DNA of 64,000 bases from Flavipsychrobacter sp. (GCA_016787265.1 JAEUVF010000015.1:117421-181420), one strand, 5' to 3'; positions 8,483 through 18,906 are shown, counted from the stretch's first letter. Notes: generated by a model not told the origin, from the letters alone. Numbers and translations: made by a program.

Positions 8483-9685
8483 ATGAAAAGGATTTTTTTT
8501 GTACTGCTTTTCGGCCTGTTTAGTGCCGTAGATATTTTTGCCCAACGGGTTGAACCGGGCGCTGAGCAACTCGATCAATACCTTCCCAAACTATCGGGAT
8601 TAAGGGTGGGGATTTTTGCCAACCAGACCACCGTTGTTTACGACACCCTTCACCTGGTGGATGTATTAAAACAAAAAGGAATTCGCATCACCCGTCTCTT
8701 TTCTCCGGAACACGGATTCCGTGGTACTGCTGATGCAGGAGAAAAAGTAGGCAATATGGTAGACCCTAAAACTGGAATCCCCGTGATTTCACTTTATGGC
8801 AAAAACCGGATTCCCAAGAAGGAAGACCTGGATGCAGTAGATATCCTGGTATTTGATATACAGGATGTTGGTGTTCGGTTTTACACTTATATATCTTCCC
8901 TGGAGGAATTTATGGAGGCAGCGATTGCGGCCAAAAAGCCATTGCTGGTACTGGACCGACCCAATCCCAATGGCTTTTATATTGATGGCCCCATTCTGGA
9001 AAAGCCCTATCGCTCTTTTGTGGGCATGCAGCCTGTTCCAGTGGTGTATGGCATGACCATCGGAGAATATGCAAAAATGTTGTTAGGTGAAAAATGGCTG
9101 AACCCTGCGATCAATTTGGAGGGCTTTCAACTGACGGTGATTCCCTGCAAAAATTACACACACGAAAGCAAATACCAGCTACCGGTGAAACCTTCTCCCA
9201 ACCTGCCGGACATGTCTTCTATTTACTGGTATGCGTCCACCTGTTTTTTTGAAGGAACCATATTAAGTGAAGGTCGGGGAACGGATTATCCTTTCCAGGT
9301 TTTCGGTCATCCTTCACTCCCGAAAAATTTGTACTCCTTTACTCCGCGTTCCAAAGAAGGAGCTAAAAATCCGAAGCTGAAAGATCAGCTCTGCTATGGC
9401 TGGAACCTGGCTGCAGAACCTGCGGAAGTGCTTTCAAAAATTGGCAGGCAAATGCATCTGGAATACTTACTTGAAGCCTATCGCCTCTTCCCGGATAAAG
9501 GCAGTTTTTTCCTTGGCAAACCCAATGCAGAACCAACTGCTTATTTTTTCAACAAACTGGCCGGCAACAGTCAGTTGATGCAACAAATAAAAGATGGAAA
9601 AACAATGGAAGAGATCAGGGCTTCCTGGCAACCGGGACTGGAGAATTTCAAAAAAATTCGTGCCCGTTATCTTATTTATCCCTAA
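8483..9685 (+). CDS. DUF1343 protein, NamZ-like exo-N-acetylmuramidase candidate
   Basis: 400 residues with an N-terminal signal peptide (1-20, ending FAQ). DUF1343 includes Bacillus subtilis NamZ, which removes terminal MurNAc from peptidoglycan fragments. The conserved motif FSPEHGFRG (73-81, with Glu76 and His77) and the later DIQDVGVRFYTY and DRPNPNG segments are typical of the family. Exported to the periplasm, it would take part in cell-wall recycling. No other MurNAc-recycling genes (murQ, nagZ) sit beside it, so the precise substrate is inferred from the family only. Confidence 0.85.
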   Translation: MKRIFFVLLFGLFSAVDIFAQRVEPGAEQLDQYLPKLSGLRVGIFANQTTVVYDTLHLVDVLKQKGIRITRLFSPEHGFRGTADAGEKVGNMVDPKTGIPVISLYGKNRIPKKEDLDAVDILVFDIQDVGVRFYTYISSLEEFMEAAIAAKKPLLVLDRPNPNGFYIDGPILEKPYRSFVGMQPVPVVYGMTIGEYAKMLLGEKWLNPAINLEGFQLTVIPCKNYTHESKYQLPVKPSPNLPDMSSIYWYASTCFFEGTILSEGRGTDYPFQVFGHPSLPKNLYSFTPRSKEGAKNPKLKDQLCYGWNLAAEPAEVLSKIGRQMHLEYLLEAYRLFPDKGSFFLGKPNAEPTAYFFNKLAGNSQLMQQIKDGKTMEEIRASWQPGLENFKKIRARYLIYP

Positions 9686-9707
9686 CCCTTCTAACTAAAT
9701 TCACTAT

Positions 9708-10658
9708 ATGGATTATCGCTCTTTGCGAATTGTTTTTATGGGTACGCCGGAATTTGCAGTTGCTTCCCTGGATGCATTGGTCCGTGCGGGATGTACTGTA
9801 GTGGGAGTTGTTACAGCACCTGATCGTCCGGCTGGCAGGGGCATGCAATTACAACACAGTGCCGTGAAAACATTTGCGCTGACCCATCATATTCCTGTTT
9901 TACAGCCTGAAAAATTACGCGATCCGCATTTCCTGGAAGCACTCGACAACTGGAAAGCAGACCTGCAGGTGGTAGTCGCATTCCGGATGTTACCAGAAAT
10001 GGTCTGGAATCGCCCCCCAATGGGAACTATCAATGTACACGGTTCCCTGTTGCCCAATTATCGGGGAGCTGCCCCTATCAATTGGGCTGTGATCAATGGT
10101 GAAAAAGAAACCGGGGTAACCACTTTTAAACTGCAACATGAAATCGATACTGGCAATATCTTACTGCAGGAACGCATGCCGATTGGTGAAGAGGAAGATG
10201 CAGGCTCGGTACATGACCGGATGAAAGAACTGGGAGCTAATTTGCTGGTGAAAACAATTGAGGGACTTGCCAATGGAAGTATCCGGGAAATACCACAAAC
10301 CAAACTGGCAGATACAACCCATCCACCCCATCATGCACCCAAAATTTTTACTGAAACCTGTCATATCAACTGGTTCCAGCATATAGATGAGATACATAAC
10401 CTGGTAAGGGGATTATCACCTTATCCGGGAGCCTATACCTCATTGGAGGGAAAGACATTGAAAATATTCAAAACCAAAAAAGAAAGAACCAATCCGGCTT
10501 CAACACCCGGACAATTTGAAACCGATCACTCCACCTACCTGAAATTTGCTGCACCCGATGGATACATTCAGTTGGAAGAAGTACAATTGCAGGGAAAAAA
10601 AAGAATGAACATTCAGGATTTTTTACGCGGCTATCGTTTCAACACCCAATCCAACTAA
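9708..10658 (+). CDS. fmt: Methionyl-tRNA formyltransferase
   Basis: 316 residues, normal length. It formylates initiator Met-tRNA using 10-formyl-tetrahydrofolate. Motifs: MGTPEFA (11-17), the formyl-folate site INVHGSLLPNYRGAAPI (108-124, with Asn109 and His111) and the catalytic aspartate Asp147 in HEIDTGN. A C-terminal OB-like domain follows from about 210. The initiator tRNA that is its substrate is encoded about 13 kb away in the same window (23750-23824). Confidence 0.95.
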   Translation: MDYRSLRIVFMGTPEFAVASLDALVRAGCTVVGVVTAPDRPAGRGMQLQHSAVKTFALTHHIPVLQPEKLRDPHFLEALDNWKADLQVVVAFRMLPEMVWNRPPMGTINVHGSLLPNYRGAAPINWAVINGEKETGVTTFKLQHEIDTGNILLQERMPIGEEEDAGSVHDRMKELGANLLVKTIEGLANGSIREIPQTKLADTTHPPHHAPKIFTETCHINWFQHIDEIHNLVRGLSPYPGAYTSLEGKTLKIFKTKKERTNPASTPGQFETDHSTYLKFAAPDGYIQLEEVQLQGKKRMNIQDFLRGYRFNTQSN

Positions 10659-10661
10659 GCA

Positions 10662-11537
10662 ATGATATCTTACAATACGAAAGACTGGCTCTCTGTCCTG
10701 TTTAAATTTCACAAGGCAGATACGATTCGGCAATTGCTTCCATTAATCGGGTTGATATCACTTTACTCCTGGGGCGTTGCCTATGTGGAAGTGGAAGTAT
10801 TGAAATTATCGCAAAACAGTCATCTCAAGCAGATTTCACTGATGCATAGTCTGCTTGGTTTTGCGATTTCAATGTTGCTTGTGTTTCGCACCAATACAGC
10901 CTATGATCGCTGGTGGGAAGGAAGAAAATTATGGGGAGCATTAACCAACAATTCCCGTAACCTCGCCTTAAAACTGGACAGTATATTATCAGTAGACGAT
11001 CATGTGACCCGGAATTTTTTCCGCAAGTCCATTGCGCTGTATGCAAGTATGTTAAGGGATCATCTGCGCTCTGAAAAAACCAGACTGGCACTGGATGAAA
11101 TTGATCATCCGGAACTGGCAGTGGATCAATCCAGACACCTGCCCAACCAGGTAGCAGCACTGATGTTGCGAAGAGTGCAGGAGCTCTATCGGAAAAATGT
11201 GATAACGGGAGATCAACTCATTACCATCAATTCAGAACTGCAATCCTTCACCGATATCTGTGGCGCCTGTGAACGAATCAAGAATACACCGATTCCCTAT
11301 TCCTACAGTGTGTTCATTAAAAAATTCATTTTCATTTATGTAATTACACTCCCTATTGGATTTGTATTCAATATGGGTTACCTGGTAATTCCGGTAGTTG
11401 CGTTTATCTTTTATGTGCTCGCCAGTCTGGAGCTGATCGCAGAAGAAATTGAAGACCCTTTTGGTGGCGATGCCAATGATGTTCCGACTGAAAAAATAGC
11501 TGAGAATATCCGTATCCATGTAAACGAAATCCTCTGA
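10662..11537 (+). CDS. Bestrophin-family ion channel protein
   Basis: 291 residues. The FRTNTAYDRWWEGRKLWG motif (about 75-92) and the C-terminal EEIEDPFGGDANDVP segment are hallmarks of bestrophin/UPF0187 proteins. Four hydrophobic segments fit the family topology. Bacterial bestrophins studied form pentameric, cation-selective channels. It begins three bases after fmt and is probably in the same transcript, with the DUF4403 lipoprotein gene next. Confidence 0.9.
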   Translation: MISYNTKDWLSVLFKFHKADTIRQLLPLIGLISLYSWGVAYVEVEVLKLSQNSHLKQISLMHSLLGFAISMLLVFRTNTAYDRWWEGRKLWGALTNNSRNLALKLDSILSVDDHVTRNFFRKSIALYASMLRDHLRSEKTRLALDEIDHPELAVDQSRHLPNQVAALMLRRVQELYRKNVITGDQLITINSELQSFTDICGACERIKNTPIPYSYSVFIKKFIFIYVITLPIGFVFNMGYLVIPVVAFIFYVLASLELIAEEIEDPFGGDANDVPTEKIAENIRIHVNEIL

Positions 11538-11545
11538 TCACGACT

Positions 11546-12964
11546 ATGAATAACCGAATTGTTCTTTTTGCCATCCTTCCCATATTAGCTTTTACTGCCT
11601 CCTGTGGAAGCAGTAAAAAGGCAGCTGCGCCAGCGCCACCACCTGTTGTAAAAACATTGCCACCCCTGACCGAGTCTGTCATACACATCCCTGTAAAAAT
11701 TGTAGTCAGGCCCTTTTTACAACAGGCGGAACAATTAGCACCAACTACCATTACATCAGATGGATGGCCGGCTTATTTGCAAAGCGGATGCGACTTCCGG
11801 TACAAGTATCGGTTTCTTCGTTCAGGCTTTCAGTTTAGCTGTGTGAACAATCGGGTAACCATGACTATGAATGGCAGGTACCAGATTGCAGGAAGTAAAA
11901 CCGTTTGTGTACTGGGGCAATCGGTTTCTCCCTGGATCAATGGTAGCTGTGGTTTTGGAGAAGAGCCCATGCGAAGAGTGAATATTCAGTTGGTATCGGA
12001 TTTGAGATTTACTCCGGATTACCGGTTACAAACCAGCACCCGGGTGGAGAAAGTGCAGGCCATTGACAAATGTGTTGTAACCATTTTCAACAATGATGTT
12101 ACCCAACAGGTGATGGACAGTATAGCTGCGGCTGTTAACTTTTATGGCACCACAGTAGATCAGAACTTACGGAACCTCAGGTTTGATGAAGTATTAAATC
12201 CGGTAGCGGAAAAAGCAGGAAAGAAAATTCCGCTCAGCACCTATGGGTATATGAAATTAAATGCAAACTCAATTAAGCTGGGAGAAATCAACTTAACTGG
12301 AGATACATTGAAGTTTGTAGCCGGACTATCCTGTTTTCCGGAAATCAGTTCTGACAGCGTCAATACTTCTGCAACGAAACATCTGCCGCCATTAAGTGGA
12401 ACAGTGAATGGAGATGGATTTAATCTGACGACCAATGCAATTTATGATTACCAAACCATTGACACCTTATTAACCAGAACCCTGCGGGGAAGAGAATTTG
12501 ATGTGAAAGGAGAAAAGATCCGTATTTCAGGTGTAGAAGTATCTGGCTTGGACAATTACAAAGTTCGCTTTAAGGTGGATTTCACCGGAACTAAAAGAGG
12601 CACCCTGTTTCTCACCGGAACACCGGAACTGGACATCCTTACCCAGCAGTTGCAGGTACCGGACCTGGAATATGATTTGAATTCTTCCAGCCTTGTATTG
12701 GCAGTAGGAAAAACATTTTTTAACCGGCAGATACTGGAGGGTTTGCGTCAGCAGGCAAAGATAAATGTGCGGGAACTGTATCTGAAAAACAAGGTTAAGA
12801 TTGACACGCAGCTAAACCGGGCAATCATGGATGGCATCCAGATGACCGGTGCTACGCAGGAACTTCGGTTAACCGGGCTTGTTATCAATAAAGACAATGT
12901 TCAGGTGCAGGCGCAGGTAAAGGGGCAGGCAAATCTTGTCATTACTAAATTACCGATGCAATAA
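11546..12964 (+). CDS. DUF4403 family lipoprotein
   Basis: 472 residues with a lipoprotein signal (hydrophobic 4-17, lipobox AFTASC with Cys20) followed by an Ala/Pro linker. The rest matches the DUF4403 pattern: tandem lipid-binding-like beta/alpha domains, with repeats of the form VxxxGLxI...VxVQAQVKGQA near the C-terminus. Probably anchored to a membrane, facing the periplasm. Function unknown; a structural similarity to SMP/TULIP-type lipid-binding proteins has been suggested for the family but cannot be tested here. Confidence 0.8.
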   Translation: MNNRIVLFAILPILAFTASCGSSKKAAAPAPPPVVKTLPPLTESVIHIPVKIVVRPFLQQAEQLAPTTITSDGWPAYLQSGCDFRYKYRFLRSGFQFSCVNNRVTMTMNGRYQIAGSKTVCVLGQSVSPWINGSCGFGEEPMRRVNIQLVSDLRFTPDYRLQTSTRVEKVQAIDKCVVTIFNNDVTQQVMDSIAAAVNFYGTTVDQNLRNLRFDEVLNPVAEKAGKKIPLSTYGYMKLNANSIKLGEINLTGDTLKFVAGLSCFPEISSDSVNTSATKHLPPLSGTVNGDGFNLTTNAIYDYQTIDTLLTRTLRGREFDVKGEKIRISGVEVSGLDNYKVRFKVDFTGTKRGTLFLTGTPELDILTQQLQVPDLEYDLNSSSLVLAVGKTFFNRQILEGLRQQAKINVRELYLKNKVKIDTQLNRAIMDGIQMTGATQELRLTGLVINKDNVQVQAQVKGQANLVITKLPMQ

Positions 12965-13348
12965 TCAGATGGCATCAAACCACAAAGGTTTGGAATCGTT
13001 CCAGTCGCCATTGTAATTGATAAACAACTCTTCTCCGGCATTAATTGCACGTACTGTTTTGATACGGATCATTTGTGATTCCATATCCATTTCGTATTCG
13101 CAATTACTTTCGAAACTGTGATTGTACAAAGACACATAACCCAGGGCCACACAGCAGTCCTTATTATCCTCACCCCATTCAAAAATATAATAGTGGAGAA
13201 GGGTCTTATCCAGTAAATGGCGATCTGTTTCGGACAGCACGATAACCGGACTGATCTCTACAATAGTATCTGGCTCCAGCGCTTCGACCGTGAACACTCC
13301 TCTGCCCATTTTCGGAGTAGGGGCAATTATCAGGCAGGGTAAAATCAT
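12965..13348 (-). CDS. SET-domain protein, putative lysine methyltransferase
   Basis: 127 residues from the ATG at 13348; the frame is open further upstream but homology starts here. The SET motifs NHSFESNC (around 75-82) and GEELFINYNG (around 103-112) are intact, as is the KMGRGVFT start of the domain. Such small stand-alone SET proteins occur in many bacteria; targets are mostly unknown. It is divergent from mgtE with only 29 bases between start codons, and ends flush with the convergent DUF4403 gene. Confidence 0.85.
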   Translation of the reverse strand: MILPCLIIAPTPKMGRGVFTVEALEPDTIVEISPVIVLSETDRHLLDKTLLHYYIFEWGEDNKDCCVALGYVSLYNHSFESNCEYEMDMESQMIRIKTVRAINAGEELFINYNGDWNDSKPLWFDAI

Positions 13349-13377
13349 TCTGCAATATAAAAATGTATTTTTACCCC

Positions 13378-14772
13378 ATGGCCGAAGATCTGGAAACTCC
13401 TGCATCTATCAGTGAACAATTTGCTTCCATCATCCACCTGGAAGACAAGCTGCGCATACGCGAGTTTCTGAACAATCAGAACATCAGTGATGTAGCAGAG
13501 CTGGTTGATGAGTTTGATGAATATGCCAGCCAGATCATCGGAAATATGAGTACACACAGGGCGGCAAGTGTATTCAAGATTCTGGATACCTCTGTTCAGA
13601 AACAGGTTATACAGGAGCTGCCCCCCTTGAAATCAGCGGAACTGCTGAATGAACTGCCTGCGGATGACCGCACCTCCTTTCTGGAAGAATTGCACAGTGA
13701 AGTAGTAAAGGAGCTGATCAAGACCCTGGATCCGGAAGAAAGAAGAATCACGTTGTCCTTACTTGGATATCCTGAAGGAAGTGTAGGAAGATTGATGACA
13801 CCGGATTATATAGCAGTGAATGCAGACTGGACCATGACCGAGGTACTGGATCATATCCGGGAAGTTGGAAGGGAATCGGAAACCATTGATGTGATTTATG
13901 TTGTAAATGATAAGGGCGAATTTGTGGATGACATGAGAATCCGGGATGTGATTATGACAAGTCCGGATAAAGTGGTAAGTGATATCATTGATTATCGATA
14001 CATAGCACTACATGTTAACGACGACCAGGAAGTAGCCAACCAGATCTTCAAAATGAATAACCGGGTGGCGCTGCCGGTGTTGGATGATCAGAATATCCTG
14101 CTGGGCATTGTAACCATCGATGATGTACTCTGGGTTGCAAATGAAGAATTCAGTGAAGACATGCAGCGGATTGGGGGTACCGAAGCATTGGATGAGCCCT
14201 ATCTGGAAATGCCAATCTTTAAATTATTCAAGAAACGTATTGTTTGGATGGTGGTACTCTTTATTGGAGAAATGCTGACAGCTTCTGCGATGGGGTATTT
14301 TGAAGATGAAATAGCGAAAGCTGTAGTACTGGCATTGTTCGTTCCACTTATTATATCCAGTGGTGGCAACAGTGGTTCGCAGGCATCCACCCTTATTATT
14401 CAGGCGATGGCGGTAGGTGAGATAACCATTTCCGACTGGTGGAGGGTACTCAAACGGGAAATCATTTCTGGATTATTATTGGGAACTGTACTTGGCATCA
14501 TCGGATTTGCGAGAGTGATTGTATGGTCTCAGTTTTTCCCGGAGGTTTATGGTATCTATTATATCCACCTGGGGGCAGCTGTTGGAGTTTCCCTGATGGG
14601 TGTAGTACTATGGGGAACAATCAGTGGATCCATGTTGCCTATCTTCCTTAAAAGAGCGGGGGCTGATCCGGCTGTTTCTTCTGCACCCTTTGTTGCAACA
14701 TTGGTTGACGTAACCGGGCTGATCCTCTATTTCAGCGTTGCTTATCTTTTCCTTCGGGGCCTCCTGTTATGA
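13378..14772 (+). CDS. mgtE: MgtE-family magnesium transporter
   Basis: 464 residues from the ATG at 13378 (an in-frame ATG at 13363 would add five residues). Order: N-terminal MgtE superhelical domain (about 20-130), two CBS domains (130-255, starting LMTPDYIAV), then five membrane helices with the SGGNSGSQAS and FLKRAGADPAVSSAPF motifs of the ion pore. Known relatives are Mg2+-gated channels whose cytosolic domains sense Mg2+. No magnesium riboswitch is possible in the 29-base gap to the divergent SET gene. Confidence 0.95.
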   Translation: MAEDLETPASISEQFASIIHLEDKLRIREFLNNQNISDVAELVDEFDEYASQIIGNMSTHRAASVFKILDTSVQKQVIQELPPLKSAELLNELPADDRTSFLEELHSEVVKELIKTLDPEERRITLSLLGYPEGSVGRLMTPDYIAVNADWTMTEVLDHIREVGRESETIDVIYVVNDKGEFVDDMRIRDVIMTSPDKVVSDIIDYRYIALHVNDDQEVANQIFKMNNRVALPVLDDQNILLGIVTIDDVLWVANEEFSEDMQRIGGTEALDEPYLEMPIFKLFKKRIVWMVVLFIGEMLTASAMGYFEDEIAKAVVLALFVPLIISSGGNSGSQASTLIIQAMAVGEITISDWWRVLKREIISGLLLGTVLGIIGFARVIVWSQFFPEVYGIYYIHLGAAVGVSLMGVVLWGTISGSMLPIFLKRAGADPAVSSAPFVATLVDVTGLILYFSVAYLFLRGLLL

Positions 14773-14794
14773 GTTTTTCGGCTTACGCAAACGA

Positions 14795-14823
14795 TTGCTT
14801 AAAAAATAATTTAACTATGTTTG
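14795..14823 (+). promoter_or_regulatory. Putative Bacteroidota promoter of glmS
   Basis: A -7 element TATGTTTG (14816-14823) is preceded by TTG at 14795-14797 with an 18-base spacer, close to the TTTG-N19-TAnnTTTG consensus of Bacteroidota sigma factors. The ATG of glmS follows at 14866. The 93-base gap is too short for a glmS ribozyme. Confidence 0.5.
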
Positions 14824-14865
14824 CGTTTTATTGCCGGTACCTTATAACAAAAAAAGATAATAAAT

Positions 14866-16701
14866 ATGTGTGGAATTGTTGCTTACATAGGACACAGAGA
14901 AGCGTATCCGATTATATTGAAAGGGCTGAAAAGGTTGGAATACAGGGGGTATGACAGTGCGGGGGTAGCTCTTTTGAACAATGGGATGAAAGTATATAAG
15001 AAGCAGGGAAAGGTAGCCGACCTGGAAGAAACCCTGGTAGGCAAAGACCTTCATTCAACTATCGGGATTGGTCATACACGCTGGGCCACCCATGGTGAAC
15101 CATGCGACCGGAATGCTCACCCTCACACCTCCAAAAACGGCAAGTTATCCATGATCCATAACGGGATCATTGAGAACTATGCACAGATCAAAAGCGAACT
15201 GCTGAAAAAAGGATATACGTTCCAGAGTGATACCGATACGGAAGTGCTGCTTAAATTCATTGAAGACATCCATGTGAACAATGAAGGTTCACTGGAAGAA
15301 GCGGTACGAATTGCATTGAAACGGGTGGTTGGTGCTTATGTGATTGTGTTGCTGGATGAAGACAATCCGGACACACTGATTGCCGCAAGAAAAGGATCAC
15401 CGCTGGTAATAGGAATTGGCAAAGGGGAACATTTTCTCGCCTCTGATGCCTCCCCAATTATTGAGTATACCAAGGAAGTGGTGTATGTAAATGACTATGA
15501 AGTGGCGATTATTCGCCCGGATGAACTGATCCTGAAAAATCTGGGTAATGAAAAGATCACACCCTTCATCACCAAACTGGACATGGAACTGGCGGCTATT
15601 GAAAAAGGGGGATATGACCATTTCATGTTGAAGGAGATCTTTGAACAGCCACATACCATATTTGATTGTTTGAGAGGCCGACTGGATGCAAATGCAGGCA
15701 CTATTACCATGAGTGGTATACAGCAGTATGCGGAACAATTGATGACAGCCAACCGCATCATCATGATTGCCTGCGGAACCAGCTGGCATGCGGGACTAGT
15801 AGCCGAATACATATTCGAAGAGTTAACCCGGATACCGGTTGAAGTGGAATATGCTTCCGAATTCAGGTATCGTAATCCGGTAATCAATAAGGGAGATGTA
15901 ATCATTGCGATTTCCCAAAGTGGTGAAACCGCGGATACCCTGGTCGCAATTGAGAGTGCCAAAGAAAAAGGAGCCATTATTTTGGGTGTGGTGAATGTAG
16001 TTGGATCTTCCATCGCCCGTACCTCTCACGGTGGGGCCTATACGCATGCTGGTCCGGAGATAGGAGTAGCCAGTACCAAAGCCTTTACAGCACAGCTGGC
16101 AGTATTGACGATGATGGCATTGAAGTTGGGATACATGAAGGGATGCATCAGTGAAAAACGCTACATGCATTTGCTGAATGAATTGAATGATGTACCTGAA
16201 AAAGTAGCAACAGCCTTGTTGCAAAAAGACACCATACATGCGATTGCGCTGAAATACAAAGATGCTTCCGATGCACTCTACCTGGGTCGCGGTTATAATT
16301 TCCCCGTAGCGCTGGAAGGTGCATTGAAACTGAAAGAGATCTCTTATATCCATGCGGAAGGTTATCCCGCTGCAGAAATGAAACATGGTCCCATTGCATT
16401 GGTAGATGACAAACTACCTGTTTTCTTTGTGGCAACGAAAGACAGTTTCCATGAGAAAGTGCTGAGCAATATGCAGGAGATCAAAGCACGTAAAGGAAAG
16501 GTGATTGCTGTAGTGAGTGAAGGTGATGATGCAGCCAATCAACTGGCAGACGACCTGATCGTGGTGCCTTATGCGGATGAGCTGATCGCGCCTATTATCA
16601 ATGTGATTCCCATGCAGCTCCTAGCCTATTATATTGGTGTAGCAAAAGGACTAGATGTAGACAAGCCCCGGAATCTCGCTAAAAGCGTAACAGTAGAATA
16701 A
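14866..16701 (+). CDS. glmS: Glutamine-fructose-6-phosphate aminotransferase (isomerizing)
   Basis: 611 residues. It makes glucosamine-6-phosphate, the first step toward UDP-GlcNAc for peptidoglycan and lipopolysaccharide. The N-terminal Cys2 of MCGIVAYIG is the glutaminase nucleophile; HTRWATHG and HNGIIENY complete the Ntn amidotransferase domain (1-240). Two SIS domains follow (about 285-420 and 455-595) with SQSGETADTL and the C-terminal KSVTVE that lines the active site. A DUF4954 gene with a beta-helix sugar-nucleotide-transferase look follows nine bases later. Confidence 0.97.
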   Translation: MCGIVAYIGHREAYPIILKGLKRLEYRGYDSAGVALLNNGMKVYKKQGKVADLEETLVGKDLHSTIGIGHTRWATHGEPCDRNAHPHTSKNGKLSMIHNGIIENYAQIKSELLKKGYTFQSDTDTEVLLKFIEDIHVNNEGSLEEAVRIALKRVVGAYVIVLLDEDNPDTLIAARKGSPLVIGIGKGEHFLASDASPIIEYTKEVVYVNDYEVAIIRPDELILKNLGNEKITPFITKLDMELAAIEKGGYDHFMLKEIFEQPHTIFDCLRGRLDANAGTITMSGIQQYAEQLMTANRIIMIACGTSWHAGLVAEYIFEELTRIPVEVEYASEFRYRNPVINKGDVIIAISQSGETADTLVAIESAKEKGAIILGVVNVVGSSIARTSHGGAYTHAGPEIGVASTKAFTAQLAVLTMMALKLGYMKGCISEKRYMHLLNELNDVPEKVATALLQKDTIHAIALKYKDASDALYLGRGYNFPVALEGALKLKEISYIHAEGYPAAEMKHGPIALVDDKLPVFFVATKDSFHEKVLSNMQEIKARKGKVIAVVSEGDDAANQLADDLIVVPYADELIAPIINVIPMQLLAYYIGVAKGLDVDKPRNLAKSVTVE

Positions 16702-16710
16702 CTGTCTCTT

Positions 16711-18900
16711 ATGAATCTGATCAAAAAAAATCCCCTTCAATCCCTGGGATATGGATTTGTAGAAAATCAATATCTCAAGGAAGGGAAGGATGAGTATTTC
16801 CATAGAAATCGTCAGAACAACAGTGGAATCAAATACCGCCAGCTGACTGCTTATGAAATTGAAGTGTTGGTACGCAACCGTAACCAAAGTGACGATTGGA
16901 ATAAGTTATTAGTATCGGATGCATTCAATCCGGAGCTGGTAAAAAACTGTAAGTTTTACGGACTGGTGAGGATTGGTAAACTCGAACCTTATTGCCTGGA
17001 GTTTAATAATCTCAAAATGGCCGTAGGCTTGTATAACAGCACGATCATCAGTTCTGATTTTGGAGACAATGTAGTTGTGGACAATGTCAACTACCTCTCC
17101 CATTTCATAATTGGCAATGAAGTGATGCTGGTGAATATCAATGAGCTGGCAACATCGAGCCATTCTAAATTTGGAAATGGAATATTAAAGGAAGGCGAAG
17201 AAGAAAAAGTGAGAATCTGGCTGGAAGTATGCAATGAAAACGGAGGCCGCAGAATCCTGCCCTTTGATGGCATGTTGCCTGGCGATGCCTACCTGTGGAG
17301 CCGGAACCGGCAGGATGAGAAGTTACAGGAGCGTTTTATGGAAATGACCAACAATCGCTTCAGCAAAGAAAGAGGGCAATATGGCCAGATTGGCGACCGA
17401 ACGGTAATCAAGAATTCCAGGATACTGAAAGACGTATACATTGGAAGTGATGCTTATATCAAAGGCGCGAATAAAATCAAAAACGTCACCATTCATTCCA
17501 AACCAGATGCCCGCAGCCAGGTTGGTGAAGGCTGTGAACTCGTGAATGGAATTATTGGAGAAGGGTGCAGGATTTTTTATGGGGTGAAAGCAGTCCGGTT
17601 TATTATGGCGAGCCATTCACAATTGAAATATGGCGCGCGACTCATCAACTCCTATCTCGGAAACAATGCAACCATTTCCTGTTGTGAAGTTTTAAACTCG
17701 TTGATTTTTCCTGCGCACGAACAACACCATAACAATTCTTTTTTGTGTGCAGCATTGGTAATGGGCCAATCCAATATGGCTGCCGGAGCAACCATTGGAT
17801 CGAATCACAACTCAAGGGCGGCTGATGGTGAACTCATTGCCGGAAGAGGATTCTGGCCAGGTTTGTGTGTAAGCCTGAAGCATAATTCAAGATTTGCTTC
17901 TTTTTCCATATTAGCAAAAGGAGATTATCCTGCAGAACTGGATATCCGTCTGCCCTTTTCACTCATCAGCAATGATGTTACGCATGATCAGCTCATTGTG
18001 ATGCCGGCCTATTGGTTTGAATATAATATGTATGCACTTGCCCGGAACTCATGGAAATATGTAGCAAGAGATCAACGCATTGAAAAACTGCAACAATTTG
18101 AATACGATTTCCTGGCACCCGACACCGGGAATGAAATGCTGGAGGCGATGGAAATTTTAGCACTCGCAACTGGCAAAGCCTGGTACAAACAACAGGGCAA
18201 AGATGCTACAGAAAGACAGTGGCGAACAAAAGGAAGAACACTGCTGGAGCAGGGAGAAATTGCCGTACAGGACCTGGTAATAGAATTGGAAATGGCAGAG
18301 AACAGTCAGCGTCCTGTATTGATAAAAAAAGCGGGAATGGCTTACCAGTGGTTCAGTCGCCTGCTGGATTATTATGCAGTAAAAGAGATACTGCATGCAT
18401 TTGAGAGAAATCCATTGAGTACATTGAACCGAATGGTAGCGAAATTGCCGAAATCAGGAAAGGTTTCCAGCTGGACCAATATTGGTGGTCAACTGGTGGA
18501 AACAACAACAGAAGAACAATGGCTCAGTTCTATTCGATTGGGTAAAATTAAAAGCTGGGACGAATTACATGACCGTTATCAACAGGAAAGCGAGCAATAT
18601 ACTGATCAGAAACTGAAGCATGCACTTGCTATTTACAAGCAACGTCATGGGATGGATTTATCCGGGAATTCTGCAGCAGTTCGTCAGTTACTGGCAGATG
18701 CCATAGCCACCCGCCAGCTTATGACAGAAAAGATTTTAGAAAGCAGGTCCAAAGATTACCAGAACGAATTCCGGAAGATGGTATATAACAATGAAGCGGA
18801 AATGGAAACCGTAGTCGGTAAACTGAAGGAAAACAGTTTTATCTCGGATGAACAGAAAGCATTCCGTCAATTTAAAAAGAAAGTGGAAAGGCTCTTATAA
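16711..18900 (+). CDS. DUF4954 family protein with beta-helix region
   Basis: 729 residues. The central part (about 80-420) has hexapeptide-like spacing of I/V and G residues (for example GDRTVIKNSRILKDVYIGSDAYI), suggesting a left-handed beta-helix as in acyltransferases and UDP-GlcNAc pyrophosphorylases. The C-terminal 300 residues are mostly helical. DUF4954 is conserved in Bacteroidota, with no function known to me. Its place directly after glmS in one likely transcript hints at a link to amino-sugar metabolism, but this is inference. Confidence 0.8.
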   Translation: MNLIKKNPLQSLGYGFVENQYLKEGKDEYFHRNRQNNSGIKYRQLTAYEIEVLVRNRNQSDDWNKLLVSDAFNPELVKNCKFYGLVRIGKLEPYCLEFNNLKMAVGLYNSTIISSDFGDNVVVDNVNYLSHFIIGNEVMLVNINELATSSHSKFGNGILKEGEEEKVRIWLEVCNENGGRRILPFDGMLPGDAYLWSRNRQDEKLQERFMEMTNNRFSKERGQYGQIGDRTVIKNSRILKDVYIGSDAYIKGANKIKNVTIHSKPDARSQVGEGCELVNGIIGEGCRIFYGVKAVRFIMASHSQLKYGARLINSYLGNNATISCCEVLNSLIFPAHEQHHNNSFLCAALVMGQSNMAAGATIGSNHNSRAADGELIAGRGFWPGLCVSLKHNSRFASFSILAKGDYPAELDIRLPFSLISNDVTHDQLIVMPAYWFEYNMYALARNSWKYVARDQRIEKLQQFEYDFLAPDTGNEMLEAMEILALATGKAWYKQQGKDATERQWRTKGRTLLEQGEIAVQDLVIELEMAENSQRPVLIKKAGMAYQWFSRLLDYYAVKEILHAFERNPLSTLNRMVAKLPKSGKVSSWTNIGGQLVETTTEEQWLSSIRLGKIKSWDELHDRYQQESEQYTDQKLKHALAIYKQRHGMDLSGNSAAVRQLLADAIATRQLMTEKILESRSKDYQNEFRKMVYNNEAEMETVVGKLKENSFISDEQKAFRQFKKKVERLL

Positions 18901-18906
18901 TCATTC

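Noticed and set aside
14773..14865. Possible glmS ribozyme before glmS
   Set aside because: Only 93 bases are available and no ribozyme core was seen; the ribozyme is mainly known from Firmicutes.
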